Source: an uncultured Pirellulaceae bacterium
Lineage (GTDB): Bacteria; Planctomycetota; Planctomycetia; Pirellulales; Pirellulaceae
DNA length: 64,000 nt
Assembly (NCBI GenBank): GCA_937944405.1
Contig: CALDYR010000142.1
Span: forward strand, 1 to 64,000
Reading direction: 5' to 3'
The position numbers and the translations under genes were made by a program. This document shows positions 55,397 to 64,000 of this stretch, one piece after another (position 1 is the stretch's first letter; each line of letters opens with the position of its first letter). The notes beneath the pieces were generated by a model. That model had not been told where the DNA came from, ran no database searches, and saw only the letters and a program-made list of their open reading frames with translations.

Positions 55397-57235
55397 ATGA
55401 CACCACCTGTAGCGTGTTTGGGTACCGATGCTCCTTCGGTGATTGGTAGATTTTTTGGCGTTTTCGGTTACAGCAAGGAAGCATTAACGCTCGTTTGGTC
55501 CACCGATAAACGATTGACGTTGCTGTTGGCGGGTCTTACGGTTTTTGCTGGTGTTGTTCCTGGTGCCATTGCCTACACGGGAAAGCTGGTCGTTGACGCG
55601 GTTGTGTTGGCGGTAGAAACCGACCTTCCAAGCGATCGTTGGATGGTGCTGAAGTGGATTGGTGTCGAGGCGCTTTTGATCGTCTTCATGGCAGCGGTTC
55701 AGCGCACGCTGATGGTCGCTGAATCCTTATTAAGGGCGCTTTTGGGTCAGCGCGTCAACGTGATGATCCTCGAAAAGGCTCAAACGTTGGAGCTTTCGCA
55801 TTTCGAAGATTCGGAGTTCTACGACAAGATGACCCGGGCACGGCGTGAGGCTTCCGCGCGACCGTTGAGCTTGGTGACGCGCACTTTTGGTTTAGTGCAA
55901 AACGGGATCACGCTGCTGACTTACGGGTGGTTGTTGATTCAGTTTTCTTGGTTGGCCGTAGCGGGCCTGTTGGTCGCGGCGTTGCCCGCATTTTTTGTCG
56001 AAACGTATTTCTCAGGTGCTGCGTTCCGGCTTTTTCGATGGCAGGTACCCGAAACGCGCGTCCGTAATTATCTCGAATGGCTGCTGGCGCGGGAAGACTA
56101 CGTCAAGGAAGTCAAACTTTTTGGCACCGGCGAACTTTTTCTATCGCGCTACCGCGCGATTTTTGAAAAACTGTACGCCGAAGACAAAGCACTCACGTTG
56201 CAACGTGGCGTTTGGGGCTTTTTACTCGGTGCCCTCAGTAGCATTGCCTTCTATGGAGCCTACGGGTGGATCGGTTGGTCTGCGGCGATGGGTTGGATCA
56301 CCCTCGGCGGGATGACGATGTACTTGCTAATTTTCAAACAAGGCCAATCGTCGATCGCCGCGAGCCTCACGGCGATCGGCAAGATGTACGAAGACAACCT
56401 CTACCTCTCCAACCTGTATGAGTTTCTTGAAGAGGAAATAAACACCCAAGACGGGACCGAAGTAACCGGACCGATTCCCGGCGATGGTGTTCGGTTTGAA
56501 AATGTGTCGTTTACTTATCCGGGGCAGACGACACCTGCGCTCGATCGAATCAGCCTCCACCTTCGTCCGGGCCAAAAACTGGCCTTGGTCGGTGAAAATG
56601 GGTCTGGGAAAACGACGTTAATAAAGTTGCTGACGCGTTTGTATCTGCCCTCCGGTGGTCGTGTCACGCTCGACGGAAGAGATTTAAATCAGTGGCAACT
56701 GGAGGTTTTGCGAGATCGAATCGGTGTGATCTTTCAGGATTTTGTTCGTTATCAACTCGAGGTCGGCGAAAATATCGGGGTCGGTGACGTCGCCAACGTC
56801 GACGCGCGCGACCAACAACAAACCGCCGCTGAAAAAGGAATGGCTCATCCATTTATCAGCGAAATGGCGGATGGCTACGATACGCAGTTAGGCCGATGGT
56901 TCAAAGATGGACGTGAACTGTCGGGTGGGCAGTGGCAAAAAATCGCTCTCTCACGCGCCTTCATGCGTAAACGAGCCGACATCTTGGTGCTCGACGAGCC
57001 GACCTCGGCGATGGACGCTGAAGCCGAATCACGCATCTTTGATCATTTTCACGAGGTGACCCAACAACAGATGGCCATTTTGATTTCCCATCGCTTCTCC
57101 ACAGTTCGCATGGCCGACGAAATTGTCGTTTTAGCCAAAGGCAAAATCATCGAACGCGGCTCTCACGAAGCGCTGATGCAGGAAAACGGTCACTATGCCC
57201 ACCTGTTTGCGATTCAGGCGAAAGGCTACCAATAA
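55397..57235 (+). CDS. ABC transporter, fused permease and ATPase (exporter type)
   Basis: A 612-residue half-transporter. The N-terminal half has about six membrane helices, including RLTLLLAGLTVFAGVVPGAIAY and LVQNGITLLTYGWLLIQF. The ATPase has Walker A GENGSGKT near residue 398, signature LSGGQWQKIALSRAF near 510, Walker B ILVLDEPTSAMD near 530 and the H-loop ISHRFSTV. It works as a dimer; the substrate cannot be inferred (lipid, peptide or drug). It stands alone. Confidence 0.92.
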   Translation: MTPPVACLGTDAPSVIGRFFGVFGYSKEALTLVWSTDKRLTLLLAGLTVFAGVVPGAIAYTGKLVVDAVVLAVETDLPSDRWMVLKWIGVEALLIVFMAAVQRTLMVAESLLRALLGQRVNVMILEKAQTLELSHFEDSEFYDKMTRARREASARPLSLVTRTFGLVQNGITLLTYGWLLIQFSWLAVAGLLVAALPAFFVETYFSGAAFRLFRWQVPETRVRNYLEWLLAREDYVKEVKLFGTGELFLSRYRAIFEKLYAEDKALTLQRGVWGFLLGALSSIAFYGAYGWIGWSAAMGWITLGGMTMYLLIFKQGQSSIAASLTAIGKMYEDNLYLSNLYEFLEEEINTQDGTEVTGPIPGDGVRFENVSFTYPGQTTPALDRISLHLRPGQKLALVGENGSGKTTLIKLLTRLYLPSGGRVTLDGRDLNQWQLEVLRDRIGVIFQDFVRYQLEVGENIGVGDVANVDARDQQQTAAEKGMAHPFISEMADGYDTQLGRWFKDGRELSGGQWQKIALSRAFMRKRADILVLDEPTSAMDAEAESRIFDHFHEVTQQQMAILISHRFSTVRMADEIVVLAKGKIIERGSHEALMQENGHYAHLFAIQAKGYQ

Positions 57236-57247
57236 TTGCTATCAATA

Positions 57248-57315
57248 AGGTTCTTCTCCGAACTTTGTGGTACCGACTGCGTTTAAAGCCTGCCACTAAA
57301 ATCCAAGAAAAGCCA
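57248..57315. repeat. Dispersed palindrome, copy 6 (outer arms)
   Basis: AGGTTCTTCTCCGAACTTTG-TGGTACCG and TGCCACTAAAATCCAAGAAA-AGCC form the outer arms around GACTGCGTTTAAAGCC. It lies just after the ABC gene, and a 13 bp tandem duplication follows at 57332-57357. Confidence 0.65.
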
Positions 57316-57331
57316 TCAATCGCGGCGCCCG

Positions 57332-57357
57332 ATGGCGAATCTCAATGGCGAATCTCA
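57332..57357. repeat. 13 bp exact tandem duplication
   Basis: ATGGCGAATCTCA occurs twice directly between the ABC gene and the next minus-strand gene. Confidence 0.9.
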
Positions 57358-57390
57358 ATTGCAGGGCGGTGATTGGACTTCGCCGTCGCA

Positions 57391-57861
57391 TTAAACTAAA
57401 CGGCGACTGACCGCATAGGTCAGCCTACGGCGTGTCGGCAACAGGGAACACAACAGCAACAACCCCAGTCCGATCACAACAACCGAAATCACGTTCCGTT
57501 CCAGCAGCAATACCATCAAGTTGAGGAAGATACCGCCTTCGATGATCACCGATCGAATGATGTGCGAATTTAAAACTTGCTGAATCGCTTTTTTTACCTG
57601 GGGCTCGGTCGGCACCTCCTCCGCGGCGATTGCATGGTGGAATATCGCGGCAACGACAAAGGATAGACCGTAGGAAACCAGCGCAGTAAAAGCGCCCAAC
57701 ATCACCAGCATATTCGCCGCCATGTTTAGCGATTCGGGCGCCTGACCGATCACAACGGTCAGCCCAATGATCACGGCAAAGATCATCGACGCGGACACCG
57801 CCTGCAGAATCCTCGTCGGTCCACGAAGCAACTGCTGAGAGGCTTGAGAGAGGGGCTTCAT
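57391..57861 (-). CDS. Hypothetical integral membrane protein
   Basis: A 156-residue protein with four predicted helices (ASMIFAVIIGLTVVIGQ, NMLVMLGAFTALVSYGLSFV, IIEGGIFLNLMVLLLE, VISVVVIGLGLLLLCSLLP) separated by a helical acidic loop (EEVPTEPQVKKAIQQV). No family recognised. Start at MKPLSQASQQ. It is upstream of, and on the same strand as, a small gene ending 60 bp from its start. Confidence 0.75.
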   Translation of the reverse strand: MKPLSQASQQLLRGPTRILQAVSASMIFAVIIGLTVVIGQAPESLNMAANMLVMLGAFTALVSYGLSFVVAAIFHHAIAAEEVPTEPQVKKAIQQVLNSHIIRSVIIEGGIFLNLMVLLLERNVISVVVIGLGLLLLCSLLPTRRRLTYAVSRRLV

Positions 57862-57921
57862 GGTGTTATTTGCGTTCGCTGGGAAGTGGTGCGCGATAGC
57901 AATCACGACAGGGAATGGAGA

Positions 57922-58221
57922 TTAAGATCCTTCTTTGCTCAACCGTTCGACCAACTTGGCAACTAACTGCGGATCGTCTTGAGATTTGAGGTGGTCAATG
58001 GTCTGCTGTTTTACCTCCAATTTTAGCAGATGACTCTCGATTCTATCCCAGTTCTTTTGGCGTTTCTTGCCCTCAGAGAGGTAGAGTTCGGTTACCAATT
58101 CTTGACATCTCTGAATCGCGATGTTTTCGCGATTGTCGTAGTAGTTCTTGATGATGTTTTGTTGGTATTTTGAATGCTCAGCCACAGGATTCTCGATTTT
58201 CACAGGAAATTGATTCAGCAC
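57922..58221 (-). CDS. Small soluble hypothetical protein
   Basis: A 99-residue, almost wholly helical, charged protein from a GTG. YYDNRENIAIQRCQELVTEL, YLSEGKKRQKNWDRIESHL and SQDDPQLVAKLVERL are amphipathic helices. I recall similar small proteins in planctomycetes but no characterised family. No signal peptide. The gene is 60 bp upstream of the membrane-protein gene on the same strand. Confidence 0.7.
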   Translation of the reverse strand: MLNQFPVKIENPVAEHSKYQQNIIKNYYDNRENIAIQRCQELVTELYLSEGKKRQKNWDRIESHLLKLEVKQQTIDHLKSQDDPQLVAKLVERLSKEGS

Positions 58222-58384
58222 ACTGACCTAACCAGCGTTCGCGGTGGAATAGGAGGAAATTCGACTTTCGAAGGTTTTGCTCCCGACCAAATTTCTTCAA
58301 CGGACAAATATACCGATTATACAGCTCGATAGCGCGGTCAAATTCATCTGGGCTTGAGAAGGTAACTTCCCTAAACTCGCCGCT

Positions 58385-61300
58385 ATGTATTACTTACGAC
58401 TATACGTCCGCTGCGTTTTGTTGTTCGGCTGCATTATCTTCGCACCTGCAGCGGCGATCGCTCAAGGGCTGATCGATGAACCGCTGCCCGCGGCGTGGCA
58501 AAAAGAAGCCGCCCTGCGCGATGTTCATTTTGTCGATGCCCGGCACGGTTGGGCGGTCGGTGATCATGGCGTGATTTTGAAAACGATCGATGGTGGCGAA
58601 CACTGGAACGCGGTCGCCGATGTGAACCGGTCGATGGTAGATTGGGACCATGCCGCCGGGCAATTGTCGTTGCGAGAAAAACTGCGGGGCGTACAGGATC
58701 GCCAGATCCAATCCGCTACTTTCACGTCCAAATCACGGTCGTCCAAGGTCAGCTGCCAGCTCAATTCGGTTTTCTTTCTCAACGCGCGACTGGGTTGGGC
58801 CGCCGGGGGGTATGCTGTGCCATTACTCAACCGCACAAGGTCAGTCATCCTGAAGACGGTTGACGGGGGCATTCATTGGAAAGTTATCGCCAACACGCTG
58901 CCGCCTGCAATTCAACAGATAGAATTTTCCGATCCTAATACAGGTTGGGCGATCGGAGATGCCAGCGCCTCTTTTACAGCGGGGATTTTTTTCACACACG
59001 ACGGCGGACAGACATGGCAATCACGACCGCTGGCCAATCGACAGCATCGACATCGCTGGGTCGCGGCCAGCGGTATCAAGAAACCGGGGCAGCGATTGAT
59101 CGGGATTTCCACCAGCGGCCAGTTGAAGTTTTCCGAAGGCAACCAGGTCGATAATGCGGCAGTCCTTGCCCAGAGTAAACAACATTTTTACGACCTCGTC
59201 ATGACCGATGCATTAAATGGTTGGGCGGTGGGAGCATTGGGGGCGATCTTTCAAACGCGCGACCAAGGATTGTCGTGGCAGGCACCGGCGCGGCTGCAAA
59301 ATGACCCTTTACCAATCGATCAAATTGATTTTCTTTCGATCACCGCAACCAAGACCAAAGTATGGGCTGCCGGCAGACCTGGTGGTTGTCTCGTTTCGGT
59401 CGACAAACGGACCGGCGAAACGCACCTTCACAAAACGCCGATAACCTCAGCGATCCATCGCATCTTCTTTCTCGATGAAAACCGTGGTTGGGCGGTGGGT
59501 GACTTAGGAATGGTGATTGCGACCGTTGACCGAGGGGAAAGCTGGCAGATTCAACGCGGCACACAAACACGCATCGGGTTGTTGAGCGTTTGTTTTGATG
59601 AATCGGAATTGCCTTTGGAGCTGTTGGCCCAGTATGCCTGTGAAGACGATGTGCTGTGCGGGGCGATCGGAATGTCCGAGATCAGTACGCATTTACATCA
59701 ATCTGCCGGTCGCTGCGGCAACGCGCTTTTTCACCAATTAAATCTTCCCGATCTCGCTAAAGATGCTGATGCTTGGTTGCAGCAAGCCGCTGTGGTACGC
59801 CGTTTGGTGACCGTGTTGCGGACCATTCGTCCGTCTTGCGTTGTGCTCAATCCGTCAATCGAACAATCAGTAGCGCAGATTTTGGATCGAGAAAAATTGT
59901 TGCAAATTGCTATCCACCGGGCCGCGGATGCAGATTTTGAAGCCGACCGATACGGTGCGATCGAACTCAAACCCTGGCAGGTTGACCGCATGGCGATCGC
60001 TGATATCGCTGGTTCGATGTCCGTGGGGGGGGATAAGTTTCTTCCCCAGCTGGCCGCTACGGTCAACGATCGCATCTTCACCAGCCGGTGCCTGTTGGGG
60101 CTGGATCTGCCCAACTCCCGCCGATCGACCTTCCGCGTAGTGCGTTTTCTGGGTCGCGGGGCAGGGGGGCAGTCGACGACGGTGGTGCCGTTGGATTCAG
60201 ATTTGATGACCGGATTGCACGCGGTGCCGCGCCGAACGAAAGCCCAACATCCACCGGGGGATCTGACGGTTCTCGGACGTCGCAATGAAAAACGAGAAGC
60301 CTTCAAACGAATTTTGCAGGCCGATGTGAACGATGCCGCATCCATGTCCAATTGGAAAAACGAAATGCTTAGCCTGATGTTGCTGGTTGATCGGCGCACC
60401 GCAGGAAATTGGTTGTTGGAATTGGCCGACCGGTCTTTCGCGCAGAACAAACCAGAATTAGCCGCTAAAACGATGGATTTTTTCGCCCAACGAATCCCAG
60501 AACATGCCTTCGCTCCTGCAGCCCTGTTATGGTTGGCCGCCTATCATGCCTCAGATGATTATTCGCGCCGCGCTTTTTCAAAATCGATCCAGAGAAAGGC
60601 ATTTACCCCCACCGCGACCGTCGCCGCGGCCACCAGCGCGGTGGAAACAACCGCACCGGTGCCGCCACTGACGGCCTTACAAATCGATCGACAACAAAGT
60701 GGCGATCAGCGACTGACGTGGTCGGTCCCTGATGAAAACTCACTCAAACGGCAGATCGACGACACCAGAAAACGCCGTTTGTCTAACGATCAGGTCGCGT
60801 ACAACGAAGCAGAGAAGAAACTATTTGAGCTAGGCGATGCGTTGGCAGGGAAGGTTCGGTCTGCCGCGGACGCTGTCCCCGCAGCGGCCCAAAACGACAA
60901 TCAGCGGTCACAAGTCCTTCAGGCAACATCGGTTCAAGCGATCTCTGCGGTTCAGGTGCCGATCGCGTGGACCCCATTTATTAGTGGTCGCCGCCAGCGC
61001 GCGGCGCGCGATCTTGCTCGTCTGCGTGGCCGCGACCCTGATCTTGCGCTTGATGAACAAACGGTGGCCGTTGAACTGGCGCTGTTGAAAAACTCACAGC
61101 AAAAAGAACAGTCGTTAGCGCGTTTAAACCAGCTGTTAAAGTCAACACCGGAACTAAAATCCGAGATCCAAAACACGATCGCTTGGTTGGGTAATGATCC
61201 ACCGCAAATCACCGCAGAGGACGTCCTTTGTTCGATCGCGACCAAAAAACCAAAATTGGATGGAAAATTCGATGACGATCTTTGGCGGTCGGCGTTTAAG

Positions 61301-61831
61301 AAAAAAGCTTTTCGACAGATGGAAAATACGGATGTTGTTTTCCTGGCGCGTGATCACGAGTTCCTTTATCTGATCGCGCGGATCAATAAACAGGTCCGAT
61401 ACAATTACGTTCATCAGCCAAAACCAAGGGTGCGAGATGCAAATTTGAGCAACCGCGACCGAATTGAGATCCTATTAGATTGTGACCGGGATGGGCGATC
61501 GCAATTCAAGTTAGTCCTCGATCATCGAGGGTGGGTCAACGAATCCTTTGACGCGCTGACCGATTGGAACCCACAATGGTACGTCAGTCGATCCCAAGAC
61601 GAAGCCAGTTGGACCGTCGAAGCGGCGATGCCATTATCGGATTTGCGGTTTGGTGGGGGTGCCGAATCAGACAGAACGACAATCGAATTTTCGAAGCCTT
61701 GGTCGATTAAATTGAACCGTTTTATCTACGAAAAATCTGTCTGGAATGATGCCGCCGCCCCCTCCGATGGCCGTAGCATGTTGGATCTGATCACCGCGCG
61801 TTTCAACGGTACGCTGTTGGTTTTTGAATGA
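58385..61831 (+). CDS. Large secreted protein: Ycf48-like beta-propeller with C-terminal CBM9-like domain
   Basis: A 1148-residue protein with a signal peptide (VLLFGCIIFAPAAAIAQ). Residues about 45-400 contain Ycf48/BNR-like repeats: RHGWAVGDHGVILKTIDGG, LGWAAGGYAVP, NGWAVGALGAIFQTRDQG and RGWAVGDLGMVIATVDRG. A central region (400-900) holds helical, TPR-like parts (LLLVDRRTAGNWLLELADRS). From about 945 a CBM9-like carbohydrate/DOMON-type domain follows: KLDGKFDDDLWRSA, EFLYLIARINK, DRIEILLDCDRDGRSQF and WTVEAAMPLSDLRF. It probably acts outside the inner membrane; function unknown. Confidence 0.82.
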   Translation: MYYLRLYVRCVLLFGCIIFAPAAAIAQGLIDEPLPAAWQKEAALRDVHFVDARHGWAVGDHGVILKTIDGGEHWNAVADVNRSMVDWDHAAGQLSLREKLRGVQDRQIQSATFTSKSRSSKVSCQLNSVFFLNARLGWAAGGYAVPLLNRTRSVILKTVDGGIHWKVIANTLPPAIQQIEFSDPNTGWAIGDASASFTAGIFFTHDGGQTWQSRPLANRQHRHRWVAASGIKKPGQRLIGISTSGQLKFSEGNQVDNAAVLAQSKQHFYDLVMTDALNGWAVGALGAIFQTRDQGLSWQAPARLQNDPLPIDQIDFLSITATKTKVWAAGRPGGCLVSVDKRTGETHLHKTPITSAIHRIFFLDENRGWAVGDLGMVIATVDRGESWQIQRGTQTRIGLLSVCFDESELPLELLAQYACEDDVLCGAIGMSEISTHLHQSAGRCGNALFHQLNLPDLAKDADAWLQQAAVVRRLVTVLRTIRPSCVVLNPSIEQSVAQILDREKLLQIAIHRAADADFEADRYGAIELKPWQVDRMAIADIAGSMSVGGDKFLPQLAATVNDRIFTSRCLLGLDLPNSRRSTFRVVRFLGRGAGGQSTTVVPLDSDLMTGLHAVPRRTKAQHPPGDLTVLGRRNEKREAFKRILQADVNDAASMSNWKNEMLSLMLLVDRRTAGNWLLELADRSFAQNKPELAAKTMDFFAQRIPEHAFAPAALLWLAAYHASDDYSRRAFSKSIQRKAFTPTATVAAATSAVETTAPVPPLTALQIDRQQSGDQRLTWSVPDENSLKRQIDDTRKRRLSNDQVAYNEAEKKLFELGDALAGKVRSAADAVPAAAQNDNQRSQVLQATSVQAISAVQVPIAWTPFISGRRQRAARDLARLRGRDPDLALDEQTVAVELALLKNSQQKEQSLARLNQLLKSTPELKSEIQNTIAWLGNDPPQITAEDVLCSIATKKPKLDGKFDDDLWRSAFKKKAFRQMENTDVVFLARDHEFLYLIARINKQVRYNYVHQPKPRVRDANLSNRDRIEILLDCDRDGRSQFKLVLDHRGWVNESFDALTDWNPQWYVSRSQDEASWTVEAAMPLSDLRFGGGAESDRTTIEFSKPWSIKLNRFIYEKSVWNDAAAPSDGRSMLDLITARFNGTLLVFE

Positions 61832-62306
61832 ACGGGCGCCTCAAGGATCCTCGGAAGAACAAGTGGCAGTCATATCTAAATGGGAGTTGCAGTTTAGTTC
61901 TATTTTAGCAGCAGCTTATCGAATTTGATTCTTAGTGCTGCCCCGATTTCATCGGTTGTCTTTTGTCCGAGTCCGTAAATTCGGCGCACGACGTTGACGG
62001 TCGTCTTGAGTCCGGTCCGAGTTTTGGCTGCTCGCATCAGTTCTGCAACGGTCTCGATGGAGTCAAACAGTATTCCCGAGCACGCCCGACCGACGTGAGG
62101 AAAGAAGCGTCGCTCTATCGGATTGTACTTCGAGCAGTAGCTTGGATATCAAGGCACCGCTACAAACTCACCTGATGGGGAAGCGCCGGTAGACATGGAA
62201 CTGTTTTTGGAGCACGAATCGGGAGAAACTGGACAAGAGGTTCGCCTACCTGTGTGTCTCCTAGAAAAGCGACCATCGACAAACAATAGTCGCTGTGCCG
62301 GTCGGA
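61832..62306. other. Intergenic region holding an IS relic
   Basis: The transposase fragment at 61900-62152 fills the left half. The rest (62153-62306) has short open frames on both strands with no recognised product. Confidence 0.5.
61900..62152 (-). pseudogene. C-terminal remnant of an ISAzo13-family-like transposase
   Basis: Read on the minus strand, about 80 codons end in TAG: YPSYCSKYNPIERRFFPHV, GRACSGILFDSIETVAELM, RTRTGL-type AKTRTGLKTTVNVV, RRIYGLGQKTTDEIG and RIKFDKLLLK. This matches the last part of ISAzo13-type transposases (motif SKYNPIE.RFFPH). A TGA precedes the first retained codons, and no N-terminal part is present. Terminal inverted repeats were not found. Confidence 0.72.
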
Positions 62307-63488
62307 TCACTTGCAATACGAAAGTGCTAAAAGGCTGTAGCTGGTTACGAGATTGGGATCTCCTTCGTACCATCGATCTGCGGGATTGGTCCACGACCCA
62401 TCAGCATTTTGTTTTTCGGCCAGCACGTTCACGAGTTCAGACCGCCAATTGTGTGCTTCACCGTCGGACGTTTTGATGATGGGTTGATCGTAGGCGTCTA
62501 ACGCTTTTGCAAACACGTGATAGTAGTAGTATAAGCCTTGTTGGCCCACACCGGGGTTCGAATTTAGGTCGTAGTGTCGTCCGATCCAATCCAATGCCGC
62601 TTTGACACGAATATCGTCTTTGTCGATGCCAGCGTAGAGAAAGCTTTTGAGTCCCGCATAGGTCATCGATGCGTAACTTCGTAGGCCGCCGATGGGGGTA
62701 TCGCTGGTTGATTCGGCTTTCGTTTCACCTTCACCGACGGCAGAGTAAATAAAACCGCCGCGGTCGTCTTCCCCGACCACTTGAGCGAATTGAGCATCGT
62801 TATGTGGCGTCGGCAGATTCTGGCAGCGTGACATAAATGTAATCGCTTTGGCCATCGCAACACTGTTAGATTCGGTTTTGACTTCCTTGAGAGCGTCTAA
62901 AAAGAAAGAAGTGTTCGAAGCATCGGGTCTTTTGTGGCTGCCGTAGCCTTGCCCGCCGTAGTGACGGCTGACCGGTTGGTGGCCTTCTCCTTGGTCCCAT
63001 TGAATGCCTTTGAGAAACCTAGCCGCGCTGGAGATCACTTCGTCGTACCGCGCATCGCCGAAGGCTTCGTTGGCCTGGGCCAAGCACATAATGCCGACGC
63101 TGGTTTCGTAGTTGCGTAGGTTGCTGCCGGGCGCGTAAATGCCACCATCGGACTGCACCATAGATTCGATGAAGGCCAAGGCTTGTTTGATTTGCGGATT
63201 TTCAACAGACACGCCGTTGCGAATCAAGGCCGAAGTACACATCGAAGTGACTGCCGGGCTGAGCTGTTTGCTGAAGCTGCCGTCGGTGCGATTTTGTCCC
63301 TGTTGCAGTAGAAACGCGACCCCTTTGGTGACCGTTGCGCGATGCTGTTGGGCGTTAGTAAGGGCACCGACTTCGGCGTCCCGCGGAGACTGAGCCAATA
63401 TGTCAGTAGATTGAGCGGTAAAAACCAAAAGCACCAAGCCGAACACGATCGGGCCAAGGTTCGGCTTCATTGAATTGCGACAGATCAT
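62307..63488 (-). CDS. Secreted squalene-cyclase-like/prenyltransferase-repeat protein
   Basis: A 393-residue protein with a signal peptide (IVFGLVLLVFTAQSTDILAQ) and an alpha/alpha barrel of repeats: GVAFLLQQGQNRTDGSFSK, ALAFIESMVQSDGGIYAP, AARFLKGIQWDQGEGH, VVGEDDRGGFIYSAVGEGE and EKQNADGSWTNPADRWYEG. These QxxDGsW-like repeats are those of squalene cyclase and prenyltransferase alpha-alpha barrels, here without catalytic residues that I can identify. AAGGAG lies 9 bp before the chosen ATG. It is a relative of the membrane-anchored protein at 51841. Confidence 0.85.
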   Translation of the reverse strand: MICRNSMKPNLGPIVFGLVLLVFTAQSTDILAQSPRDAEVGALTNAQQHRATVTKGVAFLLQQGQNRTDGSFSKQLSPAVTSMCTSALIRNGVSVENPQIKQALAFIESMVQSDGGIYAPGSNLRNYETSVGIMCLAQANEAFGDARYDEVISSAARFLKGIQWDQGEGHQPVSRHYGGQGYGSHKRPDASNTSFFLDALKEVKTESNSVAMAKAITFMSRCQNLPTPHNDAQFAQVVGEDDRGGFIYSAVGEGETKAESTSDTPIGGLRSYASMTYAGLKSFLYAGIDKDDIRVKAALDWIGRHYDLNSNPGVGQQGLYYYYHVFAKALDAYDQPIIKTSDGEAHNWRSELVNVLAEKQNADGSWTNPADRWYEGDPNLVTSYSLLALSYCK

Positions 63489-63564
63489 AAAACGTTTCTC
63501 CTTTTTACGCCAACCTTTAAACGCCGCCAAACTTCAACGCATAAAAGGTTTAATTGGAATCTGA

Positions 63565-63852
63565 TTAACCCATCACGGCTAAAATGTCAGCTTCGGTCAT
63601 AATCAGCAAAATCCCATCGTCGACCGTTATCTCGGTGCCGGCGTAACTGGTGAATAAGACGCGGTCGCCCTCTTTGACTTGGAATGCGGCGCGGGTACCG
63701 TCGGGCAGCATGCGACCGTTACCAAGAGACAAAACTTTTCCCTGCTGTGGTTTTTCTCTAGCGCTATCGGGCAGTAAAATTCCTCCGGACGTGGTCTCTT
63801 CAGCGTCCATCCGTTTGACGACAATTTTTTCGCCAAGTGGTTCGATTCTCAT
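63565..63852 (-). CDS. groES: Co-chaperonin GroES
   Basis: A 95-residue protein, the normal length: MRIEPLGEKIVVKRMDAEETTSGGILLPDSAREKPQQGKVLSLG (seen as GEKIVVKRMDAEETTSGGI and LPDSAREKPQQGKVLSLGNG), the mobile loop GGILLPDS, and KEGDRVLFTSYAGTEI. It forms the lid of GroEL. No groEL lies downstream within the window; the next gene on this strand is the squalene-cyclase-like protein. No CIRCE (TTAGCACTC-type) element was found upstream of it in the visible 109 bp. Confidence 0.94.
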   Translation of the reverse strand: MRIEPLGEKIVVKRMDAEETTSGGILLPDSAREKPQQGKVLSLGNGRMLPDGTRAAFQVKEGDRVLFTSYAGTEITVDDGILLIMTEADILAVMG

Positions 63853-64000
63853 GTTGGTCCCGTGAAAGATTAGTTGGCCCATGAAAAACAAATAGCGGCT
63901 GCGATTTCTCCCGACCGCCTGTCATGAGCAACCCTATTGTTTCATGCGACCGCCCGTCATTCAAGCCGCAGGTTTGCCCCGAAAGTCCGCAATGGCCAAA

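Noticed and set aside
62149-62394. 81-codon minus-strand frame beside the transposase relic
   Set aside because: It overlaps the end of the squalene-cyclase-like gene and has no similarity to transposase.
63892-64000. CIRCE or sigma-32 control site upstream of groES
   Set aside because: No TTAGCACTC-type inverted repeat is present; only an imperfect CGACCGCCYGTCAT direct repeat is seen.

Overview
The window looks like a chromosomal segment of a planctomycete, most likely of the Pirellulales type. The signs are an iduronate-2-sulfatase-type sulfatase with a signal peptide, a BBP7-like outer-membrane barrel, an OprO/P porin, two squalene-cyclase-like repeat proteins, a Ycf48/CBM9 fusion, a groES without groEL beside it, an rplU without rpmA beside it, and a chromosome-start cluster dnaA-dnaN-DUF721-gyrB without recF. 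Base composition is moderate, and gene starts include GTG and TTG as well as ATG. No rRNA, tRNA, prophage or CRISPR array was recognised.

Layout. 1-6300: a partial lipoprotein-like gene, a small monooxygenase-fold protein, then a five-gene minus-strand catabolic operon (MFS carrier, Gfo/Idh oxidoreductase, cyclase-family hydrolase, OtnK-type kinase, OtnC-type decarboxylase) for a four-carbon sugar acid. 6.7-11 kb: a cysteine-rich BBP7-like outer-membrane protein facing a mini Tad locus (TadE, von Willebrand TadG-like, TadE). 11.5-24.2 kb: metabolic and housekeeping genes (isopropylmalate/tartrate-type dehydrogenase, fused 5-oxoprolinase, aldo/keto reductase, YihY, MiaB, L21, ferritin, PepD) and a small degraded-looking signal-peptidase-like gene. 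24.4-28 kb: porin and sulfatase. 28.7-35.8 kb: gyrB, DUF721/DciA, dnaN, a divergent dnaA and a cysteine desulfurase, with origin-like sequence. 36-41.9 kb: ScpB, a polyacidic protein, HemA and HemX, and an NtrC-type activator. 42.4-46.7 kb: BlaI-like repressor, ECF sigma with anti-sigma, glycine-zipper protein. 46.8-57.9 kb: a TrkH with an inserted soluble domain, DUF2617, Asd, a HisA-like barrel, squalene-cyclase-like protein, methyltransferase and ABC exporter. 58-64 kb: the Ycf48/CBM9 giant, a relic of an ISAzo13-type transposase, a second squalene-cyclase-like protein and GroES.

Two kinds of non-coding structure recur. One is a dispersed composite palindrome: 20-22 bp arms around a 19 bp spacer, often flanked by a second pair of arms; several copies lie between genes. 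The other is a set of 13-16 bp tandem duplications in intergenic DNA, several of which include or touch a stop codon. The observations judged most worth checking are the dispersed palindromes, the divergent DnaA with its origin candidate, the TrkH insertion, the anchor-less signal-peptidase-like gene and the sugar-acid operon.
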